Program-made: the position numbers and the translations under genes
Notes under the pieces: model-generated
Told to the model about the DNA's origin: nothing
What the model saw: only the letters and a program-made list of their open reading frames with translations
Databases searched by the model: none
NCBI GenBank assembly: GCA_003049485.1
Contig: PYST01000040.1
Coordinates: 1 to 64,000, forward strand
DNA from: Ophioceras dolichostomum
Taxonomy: Eukaryota; Ascomycota; Sordariomycetes; Magnaporthales; Ophioceraceae
Direction: 5' to 3'
Length of the DNA stretch: 64,000 bases
Shown: piece after piece, positions 33,417 to 45,556 of the stretch
Layout of the letters: each line of letters opens with the position of its first letter
Position numbering within the stretch: the first letter of the stretch is position 1

Positions 33417-36170
33417 CGCGTGAGCCGGCGGGGACGATCCCGCCGCCCCTGGGCCCGGTCGCCGCCGTCAACGAGACCGCCTGCCCGGGCCCACCACCAC
33501 CGGGCCCGACGGTGGCGAGCATGAAGCCGCCCGATCCGTCCATCTGGGGAGAAGGCTGGTGGTTCAACGATGAAGCGGGTGAGTTCCACGATCCCGTCGT
33601 CGTCGACGGCGAGTGCAGAGACGGCGCGCCACCAGCACCGGGACCGCCGGGACCGCCGGGACCGGGCTCGAACTTGATGCTTGGCGACTCGCCAGACGGC
33701 GTACCGCTGGGGCCGCCGCCTGCCTCGAACTTCGCAATTCCGTGTTGCTGTTGCTGCGAGGCTGACGGGGCGGACGGACCACTACCGCCACCGGGCCCAT
33801 GCTGGTGCGCGTGCTGCTCGTACTTGGAAAATACGGGCGGCATGGTCATGGTGTTTATGCTCATGGTGCCGGCCGGCGGCCCAGCGGCTGCTGCAGCGGG
33901 GCTGACAGTTGCGTTGGCGGCATAGGCTGCCGCGGCCTGTGCTTGAGTAGCCACGTCTGCCGTGAAGAGTTCCTCCGGCGGGGGGTTGCGGAGAAGGTGG
34001 CTTAGGTGCTTCTTCAGGATCCGCACCATGCCCTCCTTGGTGAACGGCTTTGCGAGGACGTCATTCATGCCTTCCAATCGTTGCTCAAGTTAGCCTGCTT
34101 GGAAGGAATCTCACTCTGGATGGGGGGAAAAAATGTGAGTTCAACTGCTCTCTCCCCCTTATTAGGTGTCTCACCGAAGTTGAAATAGGTTGCTAGATCC
34201 TCCTGTCTGATGTTGGACGTCATGGCAATTATCGGCACGGTTCCGTTCTCCGACCGGATGCAAGTTGAGGCCGATACACCATCGAGGTTCGGCATTATGA
34301 TATCCATAAATATGAGTTGATACCGGTCGGGATCCGAATTGTTGAATTTTGTTACTGCGATCATACCATCATCCTAACGAAACGAGCGATTCCTCCAAGT
34401 CAGCCGGGTTACGCATGGGCGGAGTGGACTGAGGAGAAGGGGAACCCACAGCGACCTCAACATCGCAGTCAACCTGACTTAGAAACTTAGAGCCGATCCT
34501 AGAACACACCCGATCGTCTTCTACGAGCAAAATCCGGGGCTTCTTCAGCCAGATCGGTCCCTGTGATATTCGCGATCCGTTCGAAGGCGGTGTCGTTATC
34601 TGGCTTGGAGCTTCCAGCGCCTGAGACACGGGGGGTTGCGTGTAGGGGATGTTGCGGATATGGTCGGCGTGGAAGGGATCGATCCCCTGGTTCTGGCCCA
34701 TTGGATACACCAAGTGTCGAGGGTCGCCGAACGGATCCGGGACGATGCCCTGGATGACCGAGCTCATGGCTCCTCCAGCAGCCGCGCTGGCCTGTTGCTG
34801 CAAATGATGTGGATGCTGTGGGTGCTGCGGTGGGTTCTGTGTGAACATGGCGGCGGCTGACGACGTGGTGGAGTCTGGCGGCGACGAGACCGACTGGAAG
34901 GCGAGCGACAGCCGCTCGAGATCGCGCCCAGTGGCGGCGTTGTCCAACAACGCATGGGCGTTGTGAAGTGTGTCGCGCGCGCGTCGCAGCTCCGGCGCGG
35001 GCTCATCACCACTGTCCGGCAGCATCCCCAGGACACCCGAGTGGAAGCCCTGGTGGTGGCTCGAGTTGGACGCGTTGGCATGCTTGCTGTTCCGCCTGCG
35101 CTCGTCCAGGTTGTCGAGGTAGTTCAGCAGCTCGTGGTGGACCTGGTTCTGGGCCTTGACTGTCTTCTGCAGGCTGAGGATTTCCTCTACGAGGGTCTTG
35201 TTGGTCTGGACGAGCTGGGCGTACTGATCCTGGAGGCCGGCCACCTGCTGCAACGTCGCCGTGAGGGATTCGGTCATCATCCCGAGTTGTTGAGTGTTGG
35301 GGAATGAGGGATCCTCCACAGATGTGGCGGCTTTCCGCGGCGCCGGCGCCTTTCGGCGGATGTTGTCGAGGTTGTCCTTCATGTTCGCCCTGAACTCCGG
35401 ATGTTTGAACTCCCAAGCCTGGAAGGTCTCAGCGTCGCACAGATCAGCCGTGGTTCTCGCCCAAATATCCTCCCCATGCTTTGGTTTTGCTTGGCATGTA
35501 TGACTTACCCCTTGTCCGTACGGCGCCTGGCCAGTGTCCTCGGTGTGTCGCACTTTGTGGAAGTCATACTTGTTCAGTTGTCGGACAAAGCTGGCAAAGT
35601 TGCTATGCTTGAAGTGCTTCGGGAGTATCGATTTGGTAAATTTCTCATTCTGAGAGGGTCCCCGATGGAGTCAGAAGTCTGGCTTGCCTACAGGTCGCAT
35701 TTGCGCCTGAGCGGGGGTAAGTTGGTTGCAGGCAGGAGGTGGGAGTTGTGTTCTGAAGCGTCAGGTGTGCCTTCTCACCTCGAGCACAACAAAGCTGGTG
35801 CCTTCGTTACCCCAGCGTACTATCTCTTCGTATGCTGGATCTTCCAACATCCTGTTTCACGGCAGTTCAGTCAGTCAGAAGGCCAAGACGGCAAGAGAGT
35901 GAATGGCCACATCATCGCTCCCTTCCTCTTCCCCCCTTGATATCTCTCATATACCTCATGGCAAGCAGAGCTGGAGGTTGGTGGTTGTTTACTTGTATAA
36001 TTTGCGAACCTGGCGGACACATCATGATCAGCACTTGGGAAGAGCGGCACGGAGACTTGGTGCTGGCCGTTGGTCGGAGCCGAAGATATGAAACACTGAG
36101 GATGACATACGAAGTCGCTTGAGTTGCTACCGCCCGAGGCGGTCATATCGGTTTCGGCCGGCGGCGGCAT
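33277..36170 (-). CDS. SKN7: SKN7-type transcription factor (HSF DNA-binding domain plus response-regulator receiver)
   Basis: Nuclear response regulator of oxidative, osmotic and cell-wall stress, fed by a histidine-kinase phosphorelay. Seven exons (36170-36111, 36009-35993, 35851-35779, 35649-35509, 35418-34450, 34373-34175, 34070-33277) join in phase to 750 residues. Residues about 18-115 are the HSF-type DNA-binding domain (SDFVRKLYKMLEDPAY, HFKHSNFASFVRQLNKYDF). A coiled coil follows (LQQVAGLQDQYAQLVQ to HHELLNYLDNLDE). The receiver domain (about 395-515) has the acidic pocket in ILLVEDDRV, the phospho-acceptor Asp in IFMDIIMPNLDG (about 444), the Thr of IAMTSN and the Lys of LAKPF. The tail is rich in Gly, Pro, Gln and Ala and ends near KRQRMYGG. 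Exon 2 is only 17 nt. An in-frame ATG farther upstream (36269) is possible; 36170 was preferred because the sequence before it is less protein-like. Confidence 0.95.
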
Positions 36171-36962
36171 GTCACTGATGCGAGCCGTCTGCCGTTCTAG
36201 AAAGAAGTTCGGCTTGCCCCTTGCGTCCAGACGACCAGACCGGTCGAGATGGCCCGTCTCACGATGCACGCAAGGGCGGCTGTCACACCGACGGGCCCTC
36301 CCTCCCCCTCCCTTATTTTTGTTTGGCGGGATTCGTGGGATTGGGACCGATCAGCTGGCGATTGCGAGCGAGACCTAGGTCCGGCGTTGGGCGTAGACTC
36401 GGTTCGAGTTGAGTCGAGTCGAGTCGTGGGAGCACGGGAAGATGGAGTGGGAAGCTCGGGTTTGAGAAAACGGTCCTGGCCAGTCTGGCTCTTTTGGTCT
36501 GCGTCTAGGTGTCCGCTGGCTTGGTGGCTGATCAAGGTTTCGGTTTGAATCGAAGCGGAGATCATCCAATGCCGATGCCATCGGCTTGTGGTTTGTTGTT
36601 TTTCTAACGTGATGTTGGCGTCGTTGCTGCTAGTGTTGGCCTCATGCACCATCCCGCATCGGCCGCTCTAGAGCCGATGCGTCTGGATCTGGATTGTTCT
36701 CCGGGAGTTTAGTGACGGAAAGCGCCATGGTTACGGAGAACTTTACGCCATCAGGGTGCTTAGCAGCGATGCCGATACTCTGTTGACCAGAAGTAGTTTG
36801 GCAGGCGCTGCAACCAGGGGGCTAAGAGGAGGCGAGAGACAAAGACTTACGGAATACTCGCAAGAGTTTTCAACCCATATGGGCCGAGACCAGCCTCAAA
36901 TACGAGGTCGAGAGTCTGCGGATCGTATGTGTTCCGTGTCAAACATAATCTCTAACGGCTTA

Positions 36963-37008
36963 TGATGATGATGCTGATGATGCTGATGATGATGATGCTG
37001 ATCATCAT
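36963..37008 (+). repeat. Compound GAT/GCT trinucleotide repeat
   Basis: Repeated gatgatgat/gctgat units make a compound microsatellite in the non-coding DNA about 0.8 kb upstream of the SKN7 start. Confidence 0.8.
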
Positions 37009-40000
37009 ACATACGTATTCGACCTAATCGAAATGAGGTTCTGTTGAAAGGGCTGGGGAGAACGCAGAAGACAAAGACGTACTACTATGCAGGCCAAGGT
37101 GTGGAGTCGAGGAGTAAGGAATCGGATTCGATGTGCGTTTCTCCTCTTAGGTTCCCGAAAACCCTAACCCATTCTGCTGGAGGGCTCTTGGAGTAGCTTG
37201 TTGGATGCTTCTAGCAGTAGTGCCGGCGCTCGTTGCACATGTTCGTCCTGGTGGGATAAGAGTAGGTGCGTCCGTCGGTTCTGTCCAAGTCGGAGAAGCT
37301 GAGGAGCCGGGAGTAAGGGGTGACGTGATGACACCAGGGAGCCGTCGGGAGGGCGGGGAGTGTTGCTGCTGCAGCACGGGAGCTCCTATCCGGGCAATCC
37401 CTTTTTTTTCGGCCAACACCAAGCACACTGGAAGCCCTGGGACCCTTTTGAGAGCTAGTAAGATCAGGCAAGAGCGGCGGCGGGATCGCAAAAGCACGCG
37501 CGCAAGATGGTGGAGGTATTAGTTCTGTCCGGCACAAAGCTCTAGGTCCGCACGCGATGCAAACAAGCAACGCAAAACAAGCAACGCAAGCATCAACAAG
37601 CAACAAAGACGTGCTCCTCAGAACGTGCGGCGGAAAAGATTTGGCCAGAGAGAGGAGACTGACGCCATTGGAACGATTGAGCGTTCCCAGCACAAGAGCA
37701 AAAGGGCGATCTGGGTGGTTGAATCGATTTGACTCGCAAGACTTGCTTGGCCAGCGCTGGGACAGGGCAGCCAAAGCAGGTTCGGCGCGAGGGGCGTGAC
37801 GATGGGTGGACAATGGTGTGGGGTGGACCCACAGGGGTGCCCCCAAGCGGTCGTGCCGGGATGCCGCACTGTGACTGCTGTCTATCATTTTTGCAAACCC
37901 TCTGCTCCAAACAGTACTTTCGTTCCTTCCCTTCTGGCCTCACCTTCCTTTGTTCTTCCACTCCTGGTTTCTTTTTTGGGCAGTTGGTTCGCTTTCCCTC
38001 TTCTTTTCACACCCGCACTTTCTCAAGCTCGCTCATGGTCCACACCTCTGTCGCCGGGCGGCGGTTATGGCGATCAAATTCTCTACGGCAAGGATATCAT
38101 TCCTGGGCCGACAGGGCCGACGAGGTAGGCTGCAAGCTTTCCGTAAAGGGAAATATCCGTGCCGATCACCATCCGCTTGAGGCGCGCTAGCACAGAATTA
38201 AAGAATTTGATTCTGTAAAAAGAGGAAAAATAAGGACGAAGAAAAAAATCAATATCAAAATGCAGAACGACCAGGAGTGAGGCGTTCCGCGTCTTTGGAG
38301 TTGGCCCGCAAATTTGAGCTTTTCCGGCACACTGACCCGTGCAGAGCCGTCGTGACAGGAGAGGGGCAGACTCCAGGGCGCACACTCACTGGGTACATCG
38401 AGACAGTGCGAAGCATGTGGTACCCATTGATGGGGTTTTGAGGTTCGGCTTCTTGGATTCGGTGGACGTAGCGAGGGAGCCCCCCTCCAAGAGCCCTCCT
38501 CCATTGTTCAAGTTCGAATACCAGCACGGACGGGAGCGCCCACAGTGTCAGCTTCGTTCCTATTCGTTCTCCTTGGGATGCCATATTGTATTTTCCCACT
38601 TCTTCCCAGTCGCTTTCCCACTTCTCAGTTCTGTGCCCTCCAAGCACACCCCCGGCAGGCCAAGAGGCGAGGAGGCCAATACACGTGCAGCAAAGCACAC
38701 CTCCCAATTCTTCCTCCCGCGTGCCGATCCTCCCTCAGATCCCCAGTCGATCCTGCGCTTTCCCACACTGTCACGATGTCACTCAAAGGGGCCCTTGCGT
38801 GTCTGCTGCTGTGGTCACTCACTTAGTGGTGCTCGCTTTTGAGAGCGGGGTTTTTTGCGTTAGAGAGATGGATCATTTCCCCTCCTTCCTTTCTGGCGTG
38901 CACAGAGCTTATTCTGTTATCACTGGTAGCTTCAAATTGACTCGTGGTTGTGTGTGTGAAGCCAGATACGCAAGATAGCGATGAAAAGACAGAGTTCAGA
39001 CGAACCTAGGTACTTCATCATAGCCACCCAGCCACCAAGCAATGAGTCTAAACGAAAGAGAACACTTGATCCGCCGAGGGGGGTGGGGGTGGATGGACAC
39101 TAGGCCTCTCGACGTTCCTGCGGAGAAACTCACGGCCTTCATACTTCATGTGGCTGGTCGTGGTGGGTGAAGTGGCAGACATCTATGGTACCTAACAACC
39201 TAGAGCCTTCAGGCGCTGCCCATTCCAAGGAGTAATATGAGTCGAAGAGAAAAGATCTCATGAGGTATTTCGCTCGTCGTACAGTGCCGAACGGGACCGG
39301 CTTTGTGCTACTTTGCCGCCGCTGGCAGAGCCGGAGTCCTGACATTCCCCAAACCGGCGAGGCCCCCTCCTCCTTGTCTTCCACTCGTCCCGTTTGAGGA
39401 TCTCCGAACGGCCTTATTCGGCCGTCTACTCCTTTATTTCTAAACCATTACCGTCACAAAGAAGCCAACCAGCCAGCTGTTGCAGCGTAAAAGAAGTCTA
39501 TTTCGACCGCAAACCGGCCGAACTTTGGCGGGCAAGGTTTCCCGTGAGCGAAGAGCTCTCTGCGAAATCATGATGCTGACATGACAAAGCCCCTGCCTAT
39601 TTAGGTTGAGAAGTAGGTATTCGTTTGCATTGGACATCGTTGCTCTTTCTCGCCTAACCTGAGACCTTGGTGACCATGGGACTCATGCCGGGGAATCGCA
39701 CAAAGCTTCAAGACCCGACATGAGTCCCTCGCACCATTGGGGGGCAAAGACGCACCCCTCGTTTTTTGTCTTACCGACCTGCCCATGAAATTCCTCCCAA
39801 CACTCCTCTTGGACACCGGGGAATCACGGACAGGCGGGCGGTCTCAATTCCTGATTCCATATCTGTCCTAGCTGCTCGAGATAAAACGGAGGGTTGAGTG
39901 TGAGACAGCCTAGAACGCGCAGTCTCCTAACCAGGCCCCAACACATCTGTGAAATCGTGTGTTGAGAAGACGCAAGTTGGGAACTTTCATGACCGGGCCG

Positions 40001-41078
40001 GTGGTATGGTTTGCTGTCCCTACGAACTTACGGGCTAGCACGTTCCCTCCCTTTAAGCCACGAAATTCTATGTTTCTCCTTCGTACGATCACTGGTAAAT
40101 AAATCGTGCGAATGGAGTCGATTGGCGGCTCGGCTGAGGTCATGTAAGGGAGGATGCGGCCCAGGGCCTTGGAATCTCGTATAGACCACCCCCTTTGGAG
40201 GGCACTGACAACACTAAAGAGTCTCTCTTTGGATCAATAGCTCTCATTTCCGCTTGGCCAGTCCATCATTACATCTAGATCGGAGAGGCCGAGACCAAGA
40301 GCCTCCTTCCAGAGTTGGATATACCAAACCAGACCTAGCCTTGTCTCTCAGCGTTCCAGCTGAATCGACAATTCTTGCCTTTTTCTACTGCGCAACTGCC
40401 TTGGAGACCATCCGACGCACCAGACCGGCAACTGTAGGCGTCTCCCGCATGCCGAGGCCACGAGGAAGAACGATACAGTCGGCGACTTGGTAGGAGGAGT
40501 TAGTCGACAAATGCATGTGTGCTATTAGTGTGAAACCTACGCGACTGCAATGTTTTTCGTGCAGAGGGATGTATGTATCGTATCGTATACAGATCGTTTG
40601 GTACTGTGCGGCTCATCAGTTTGATGCCGACGCCCACCGGTCTCCATGCCGACTTTCAAAGCCACCCAAGCAAGAGTCGACCATGATGAAGTGCTCCTAA
40701 AAACTCTCCTATTCCTCCCACTCCCCGAAGCAGCGCAGCAGACACCGAAGGCATTTGAGACGCATCCATTCAAATATTCCCCATAAGCCTCAAATCCAGA
40801 GGACCAGACGCACGCGCAATCAGTGGATGGAAGAAAATACAACTCCCCATTTGTGAAAGATGCTATTCTACTACCAACTGTAGAACGCCTTCAAACTTCA
40901 GTGGAAACGATTTTTGTGGTATTATCCGCCATGACAAAAGAGAGAGGGGCTGAACAAACCCAAACAATGATGTACTAGATATAGAAATGTCAAACGTCGA
41001 AAGACAAGAAAACCAAGGATTTCCCTCCCCCATTCAACGCCGTGCTCATGATGCTGACTGACCCCTCTTGGTCCAATG

Positions 41079-41121
41079 CCTCCAATGCTTCCAATGCCTC
41101 CGATGCCTCCGATGCCACATC
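41079..41121 (+). repeat. 9-bp minisatellite downstream of POM152
   Basis: Five copies of tcc(a/g)atgc(c/t) in tandem, with single-base changes. They lie just 3' of the POM152 stop codon (41232), probably in its 3' UTR. Confidence 0.75.
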
Positions 41122-41231
41122 TGGGCACCGCTCTCCTCTCCCCTACTCTCTTCCCATAATCACACATAACCCCCAGACGCCCGAGCCGTACCGCTCGGTC
41201 TAACCCTCAACACCCCGATGGAAGACCTCTC

Positions 41232-44200
41232 CTAAAAGCTCAACAACTTCCCCCCTCCGGACCCACCACCACCGCCACCAACCCTCTTGGCGTCACCACT
41301 GCCACTGCCTCCACCTCCCGACGAAGACGACGACTCCGTCTGCGTAGAATAAGCGCAATACTTATCCTTAATAGCCACAACCTCATACGTGCCCTCCTGG
41401 CTCGCCCTCACAACCTTCGAATAATCATAACTAACATCATGCCTCGTCTCCAGAACCACCGGCTTCGCGCTTACCCCCCTCTTCTTCCCCGCGTTCGTGC
41501 TCCTCGTGTACGTGAACTCGAACGGCGGCGTCCCCTCGAAGTCGAACTGGATCGCCACCTCCGCGCCCTCGTGTATGTCGACGCGCGCGTCGCGCCCCTT
41601 GCTGATCCGCACGGACGGCATGGGGTGCACGCGCTTCGCGAGCTCCACCGTCGCGCGGCACTCGCTCGCGCGGTCGCGCACGGACGAGATCACGAATTCC
41701 CCGGGCGACGACGCGATGCGGCGGAAGGACGTCGTGGGCGAGTTCGCGTGCAGGGTCACGCCATCGAAGACGTACTCGACCTCGAAGGGGGGCGTGCCGG
41801 ACAGCGTGTAGGCGATGCGCTCGCCGACGCAGTAGTCGGTGCGCGACTCGAGCGGGTAGATGGCGGGCGCGTCGTAGAGGTGGACGCGCACCTCGCCGCC
41901 GCTGTTGGCGGCGGACGGGCTGCCGCTGCCGCTCCCCCCGCCGCTGCCGCTGCCGCTGCCGCCGTTGGAGGAGCTCCTTGACCTTCCTCCTGCTCCCCCG
42001 GTGGCGGCGTCGAAGCGCGAGACGCAGCCGCGCGCATCACGCACCTCGCGGATGTGGACCGACTGGGATCCTTGGCGGAGGAGCTCGCGAGGGATGTGCA
42101 CGCCGTACGAGTGGCTGTGGATCGAGGAGATGTGGTGGATCTGGGGCACCACGCCGCTGTGGTGCTTGATCTCGAGCTCGACGAAGAAAGGCGCCACGCC
42201 CGTCAGGGTGATGGGGATCTTGTCCTCGTGCTCCTGCTCCAACGCGCAGTACTTGAAGGTTTGCCCGGGCTTGTCGAACGTCGCGGTGGGCCTGGCGTTG
42301 ACGTTCTGCTTCAGCACTAGCGGCTTGAACTGCCTCTTGTCTAGGTCATAGAGGTTGTCGGACAGCGACGCGAAGGTGTACGTGTAGAGGCCCGGCTTGG
42401 CCGTATCCATGGAGACAGCCGCCTTGCCGTGGGCCACATCGAATTCCTTTGTGCCGATGGATGCACTCCCTTGGGCGGGCTTGTGGTGGGTTGAGTACTG
42501 CACATGATATGGCGGAGTGCCTGTGGCTTTGTCAGCATATATGTTCGGAGTCAACATACGTCCGATGGGAGGGGGAGAAGAATGCCCACCTTTAACCAGG
42601 ATCTCGAAGTTGTCAATGTCACCCTCGCAGACATCCTTCTTGACAAACCCGTCGCCGAGCGGGGAGATGCTGGGGTTCTCGGCCAGGCTGATCTGAGGTC
42701 GTGGGATCCATTCGACTTCGAACTCGGCTGCTTTAGGATCGACATTGCCCTGACACTGATTGTCATTGACCTCTAGGATCTCGTACACGCCCCGCGATGC
42801 GACCGTGAGAAAGTCGTTGCTGTTGCGGATGGTCGCCAATGAGGGCGGCTTGTTGGTCTGGTCGCGGTTCCGGTACTTCACCTTCCACGGCCCGACGCCC
42901 GTGAGACGCAGAGGCAGCCTGGTTTCCGCCTCCTCGATGCTCAGCGCCTTGCGTCGGCCTTCTATCATGCCAAAGGCGGCCCGAGGTCTCTGCCGCCTGA
43001 CCGAGATCTTAACCTCGTTCTGGAGCGAGTTGCGACATCCCCGCTTATCCTGGACGCTCACGAGCGAGACCGTGTAGTTTCCACCCTGTGAAAGGGCTGG
43101 CGTCCGGATCGGGTGCCTTGTGGTCTGGATGTCGTTGACCTTGTACGACGTCCTTTTGCCTTCATGGACAATCTCGTAGTCCAGGGCGAAGGGCGGGTCG
43201 CCGTACAGGCTGACTTCGAGATCGACTTCGTCGTCCAGGCATGCATTTACTGTGCTGGTTCGGCCCTTGTAGCGGATTGTGGCGTCGGCGGCCGGCTTCA
43301 CGCTTTGCTCCAGGGTCATGTCGGGACCGACCAGGGGCAGGTTCCTATAGAGCTGGTCGTCTATGGACTTGAACACGTACTTGTGGGTGCCGGCAATGCT
43401 GGGGATGAGGTCTATCTGGTACCGCAGCCCCGGGATCCGCACCGTTTTCCGGGTTATGACGCCGTTGGTGATCACGTCGTACCGCACCTGGAACGGCGGG
43501 GTGCCCGTCAAGTCGAGGTCCACGACAAGACCTAGAGAGCTGCCAGCGCAGGTGTCGGGGATCTCCTGCGACCGAATGGTGAGCTCTGGCTCAGGCGGGT
43601 TCAGAAGGAGGCATGACGCCGGCTCCTGGACCTCGCCTTCACAGGACCCGGCGCTGACCGTCTTCAGGGTGTACAGGCCGGGGGCAGTGACGCGGGGCCC
43701 CCCTTCATTACGTTTGCCATAATGCGATCCTGTGATCACCACGTCGCCAGGTTCTCCGTTCTTCGTCAGCGTATCGATAGGTGAGAAGTCCCAGGTGAGC
43801 GTGTGGACCCTGTCTGCCTGGTCATAGCCCGACTGAGAGTACACCACAGGCAGCCGGACGGCATCGCCCCGCGCAACGTTCAGCGGATGGCGGAGGTCGC
43901 AACCTCTCAGGTGCACCTTAGGCCGCTCTTTGACCATGAAATTCTTGACTAGATGCTTCGGCTTCGGCTTTTCGTCGGCCTCCTCCGGGGGCGACGCGTA
44001 TGTTACTACGTTGCCGAAAGCGTCACGGACTTCATCGATGGAGTACTGCCAGTGACCGGCGATGTGCATCGATTCGTTCAGCTTGACTGTGACGCGCTGC
44101 GACCTTGCCCAGGAGATATCTTCGTCGCCGTCCAGCAGCGGGCTGGAGGAGCTAGTGGTGCCCGTGAGTGGAGACGAGAAGCCGTCGGGCTGGAGGCTCT

Positions 44201-45556
44201 GGAAATGGAAGCTGTGGTCCTTGCCGTTGACGGTGCGGCTGTAGTTTATTCTCAGCGGCGGCGTTCCGTCCACGTTGATGACCAGGTCCGTCAGATCGCC
44301 CAAGCAGCGCTCGGAGGAGGCGGCTGGGCCGATGCTAGCCGACGGACAGGGCACGACGAGCGTGTGTGGGCTGTTCCGCTGCACCTCCAACTTGTATTCA
44401 TCCAGCACTCGCCGCAGCCTGTATGCCCCTGTTTTCTTCACCGGGAATTCGAACATCACCGTAGTGGGGTGCTCTTCTTGAAGTGCCTTCTTGACCAAGT
44501 CCTCGATGGTCCGAATCTGCTTTCTCGACAGCTTCACGACCTCTTCGACGGTGCTTCCGAGGTCCAGGTCCATACGAACAAGCTCAACCTCGCGGGGTAT
44601 CGTGGAGTTGAACTGCAGTGGAATCAGAGCAGTAGGTTTGTCGGTTCCGATGCAGAATGGGACTCGCTCGGGGTTGAGCATAGCGGATCCCTCGGGCAAG
44701 ATGTTGATGATCTGTCGGCCTTGGATGAGTGACGAGTTGTGGAGGATATTGGCGGACTTGACGTAATGCTCTGAGATGGAGAGCTCGCGGTCGTAGAACA
44801 TCTTAACGAAAGCGAGGAGCCAGGACATCCATGGTACCTAGTAGGGGTTGAGAGACCTATCAGCAAACAGCAAACAGATGAAGTTGATGCGAACGGGGCA
44901 TTGAGAGCCCGAGAGCCAGAGGTGGGCAAGTAGGGTAGTGTGGGAATAAGGGCACTCACAGGGATGTTGAACATGAGCATCCAGTTTAGAACGACATGGA
45001 AGAAGAACAGAATCACTGTGACCGGTTGCGACAGCTCCAGCCATGGTATCCTCAGCTCTGGCAGGCCAAACAAAAACACCAAGTCTATCGCAACCCATTT
45101 TAGCCACAGCCACAGAGCTTCTGCGTTGTCCTCCATCAACTGAACCCAGTTGTAGAGCTTCCACGCAAACAGCGCTGCATAGACGGCGAAGGCATAGAGA
45201 CGTTGGGTCGGTGCGTCGAGCACCGTGAGCGGTATTCGCGGTTGTATGGCCGGTTGGGCCTGATCTGGCTGTGGCGCAGGCGGTAGCCCGGTCTGTCGTC
45301 GCGTAGAGGAAGAGGAAGAAGTGTTGGCAGAGGTGGACGACCTTGTGCTTCTGGCTGTGGTTCTGGCCGTAGGAGTCGGCGATGCAGGTGGCGACAGAGG
45401 GGCGGCGCCGCTTGGGCCAGGGGTCTGCGGGAACGCCCCGTTGGATATTCGTGGTGTCGCATTCATCGCATCCCGCTCTCTGAGACGGCGCACAGGGTCT
45501 GCTGTGCGGGTGAACGGGGTGAACGGTTGTTGTCCTCGCTGTCTGGTCGTCGACAT
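41232..45556 (-). CDS. POM152: Nucleoporin POM152
   Basis: Integral pore-membrane ring component of the nuclear pore complex. Two exons (45556-44960 and 44837-41232) join in phase to about 1400 residues. The N-terminal 110 residues are Ser/Thr/Pro-rich and face the pore. Three hydrophobic segments follow (YAFAVYAALFAWKLYNWV; WLKWVAIDLVFLFGL; VTVILFFFHVVLNWMLMF), then a long lumenal part. The lumenal part shows a repeated Ig-like module whose signature recurs at least eight times: GTPPLRINY, GTPPFQVRYD, GDPPFALDYE, GVGPWKVKYR, GTPPYHVQYS, GVAPFFVELE, GTPPFEVEYV and GTPPFEFTYT. That repeat array is diagnostic of POM152. A Gly/Ser-rich insert (about 41905-42000) separates two of the last modules, and the protein ends in a Gly-rich tail. 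The intron falls just after the third membrane segment. Confidence 0.95.
41905..42000 (-). repeat. Gly/Ser-coding low-complexity insert in POM152
   Basis: Alternating Gly and Ser codons encode a flexible linker (GGSGSGSGGGSGSGSPS) between two lumenal Ig-like modules. Such a linker is unusual in an otherwise continuous bead-on-string array. Confidence 0.7.

Larger units (their letters stand above)
36171..41231. promoter_or_regulatory. Large gene-free region upstream of SKN7 and downstream of POM152
   Basis: About 5 kb, by far the longest gap in the window. The SKN7 promoter and leader must lie at its left end and the POM152 3' UTR at its right end. It contains a gagtc repeat near 36403-36425, a GAT/GCT trinucleotide repeat at about 36963-37008, CT-rich blocks (37940-38040, 38590-38640) and a 9-bp minisatellite at about 41079-41121. 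Many frames of 60-225 codons exist on both strands, but they overlap one another and show no family motif. No RNA gene or transposon ends are recognised. Confidence 0.45.

Noticed and set aside
37211..37888. 225-codon minus-strand reading frame
   Set aside because: It overlaps other open frames on both strands and has no domain or coding-like periodicity. It more likely belongs to the SKN7 upstream region.
43953..44732. 259-codon plus-strand reading frame
   Set aside because: Antisense shadow of POM152, with no motif of its own.
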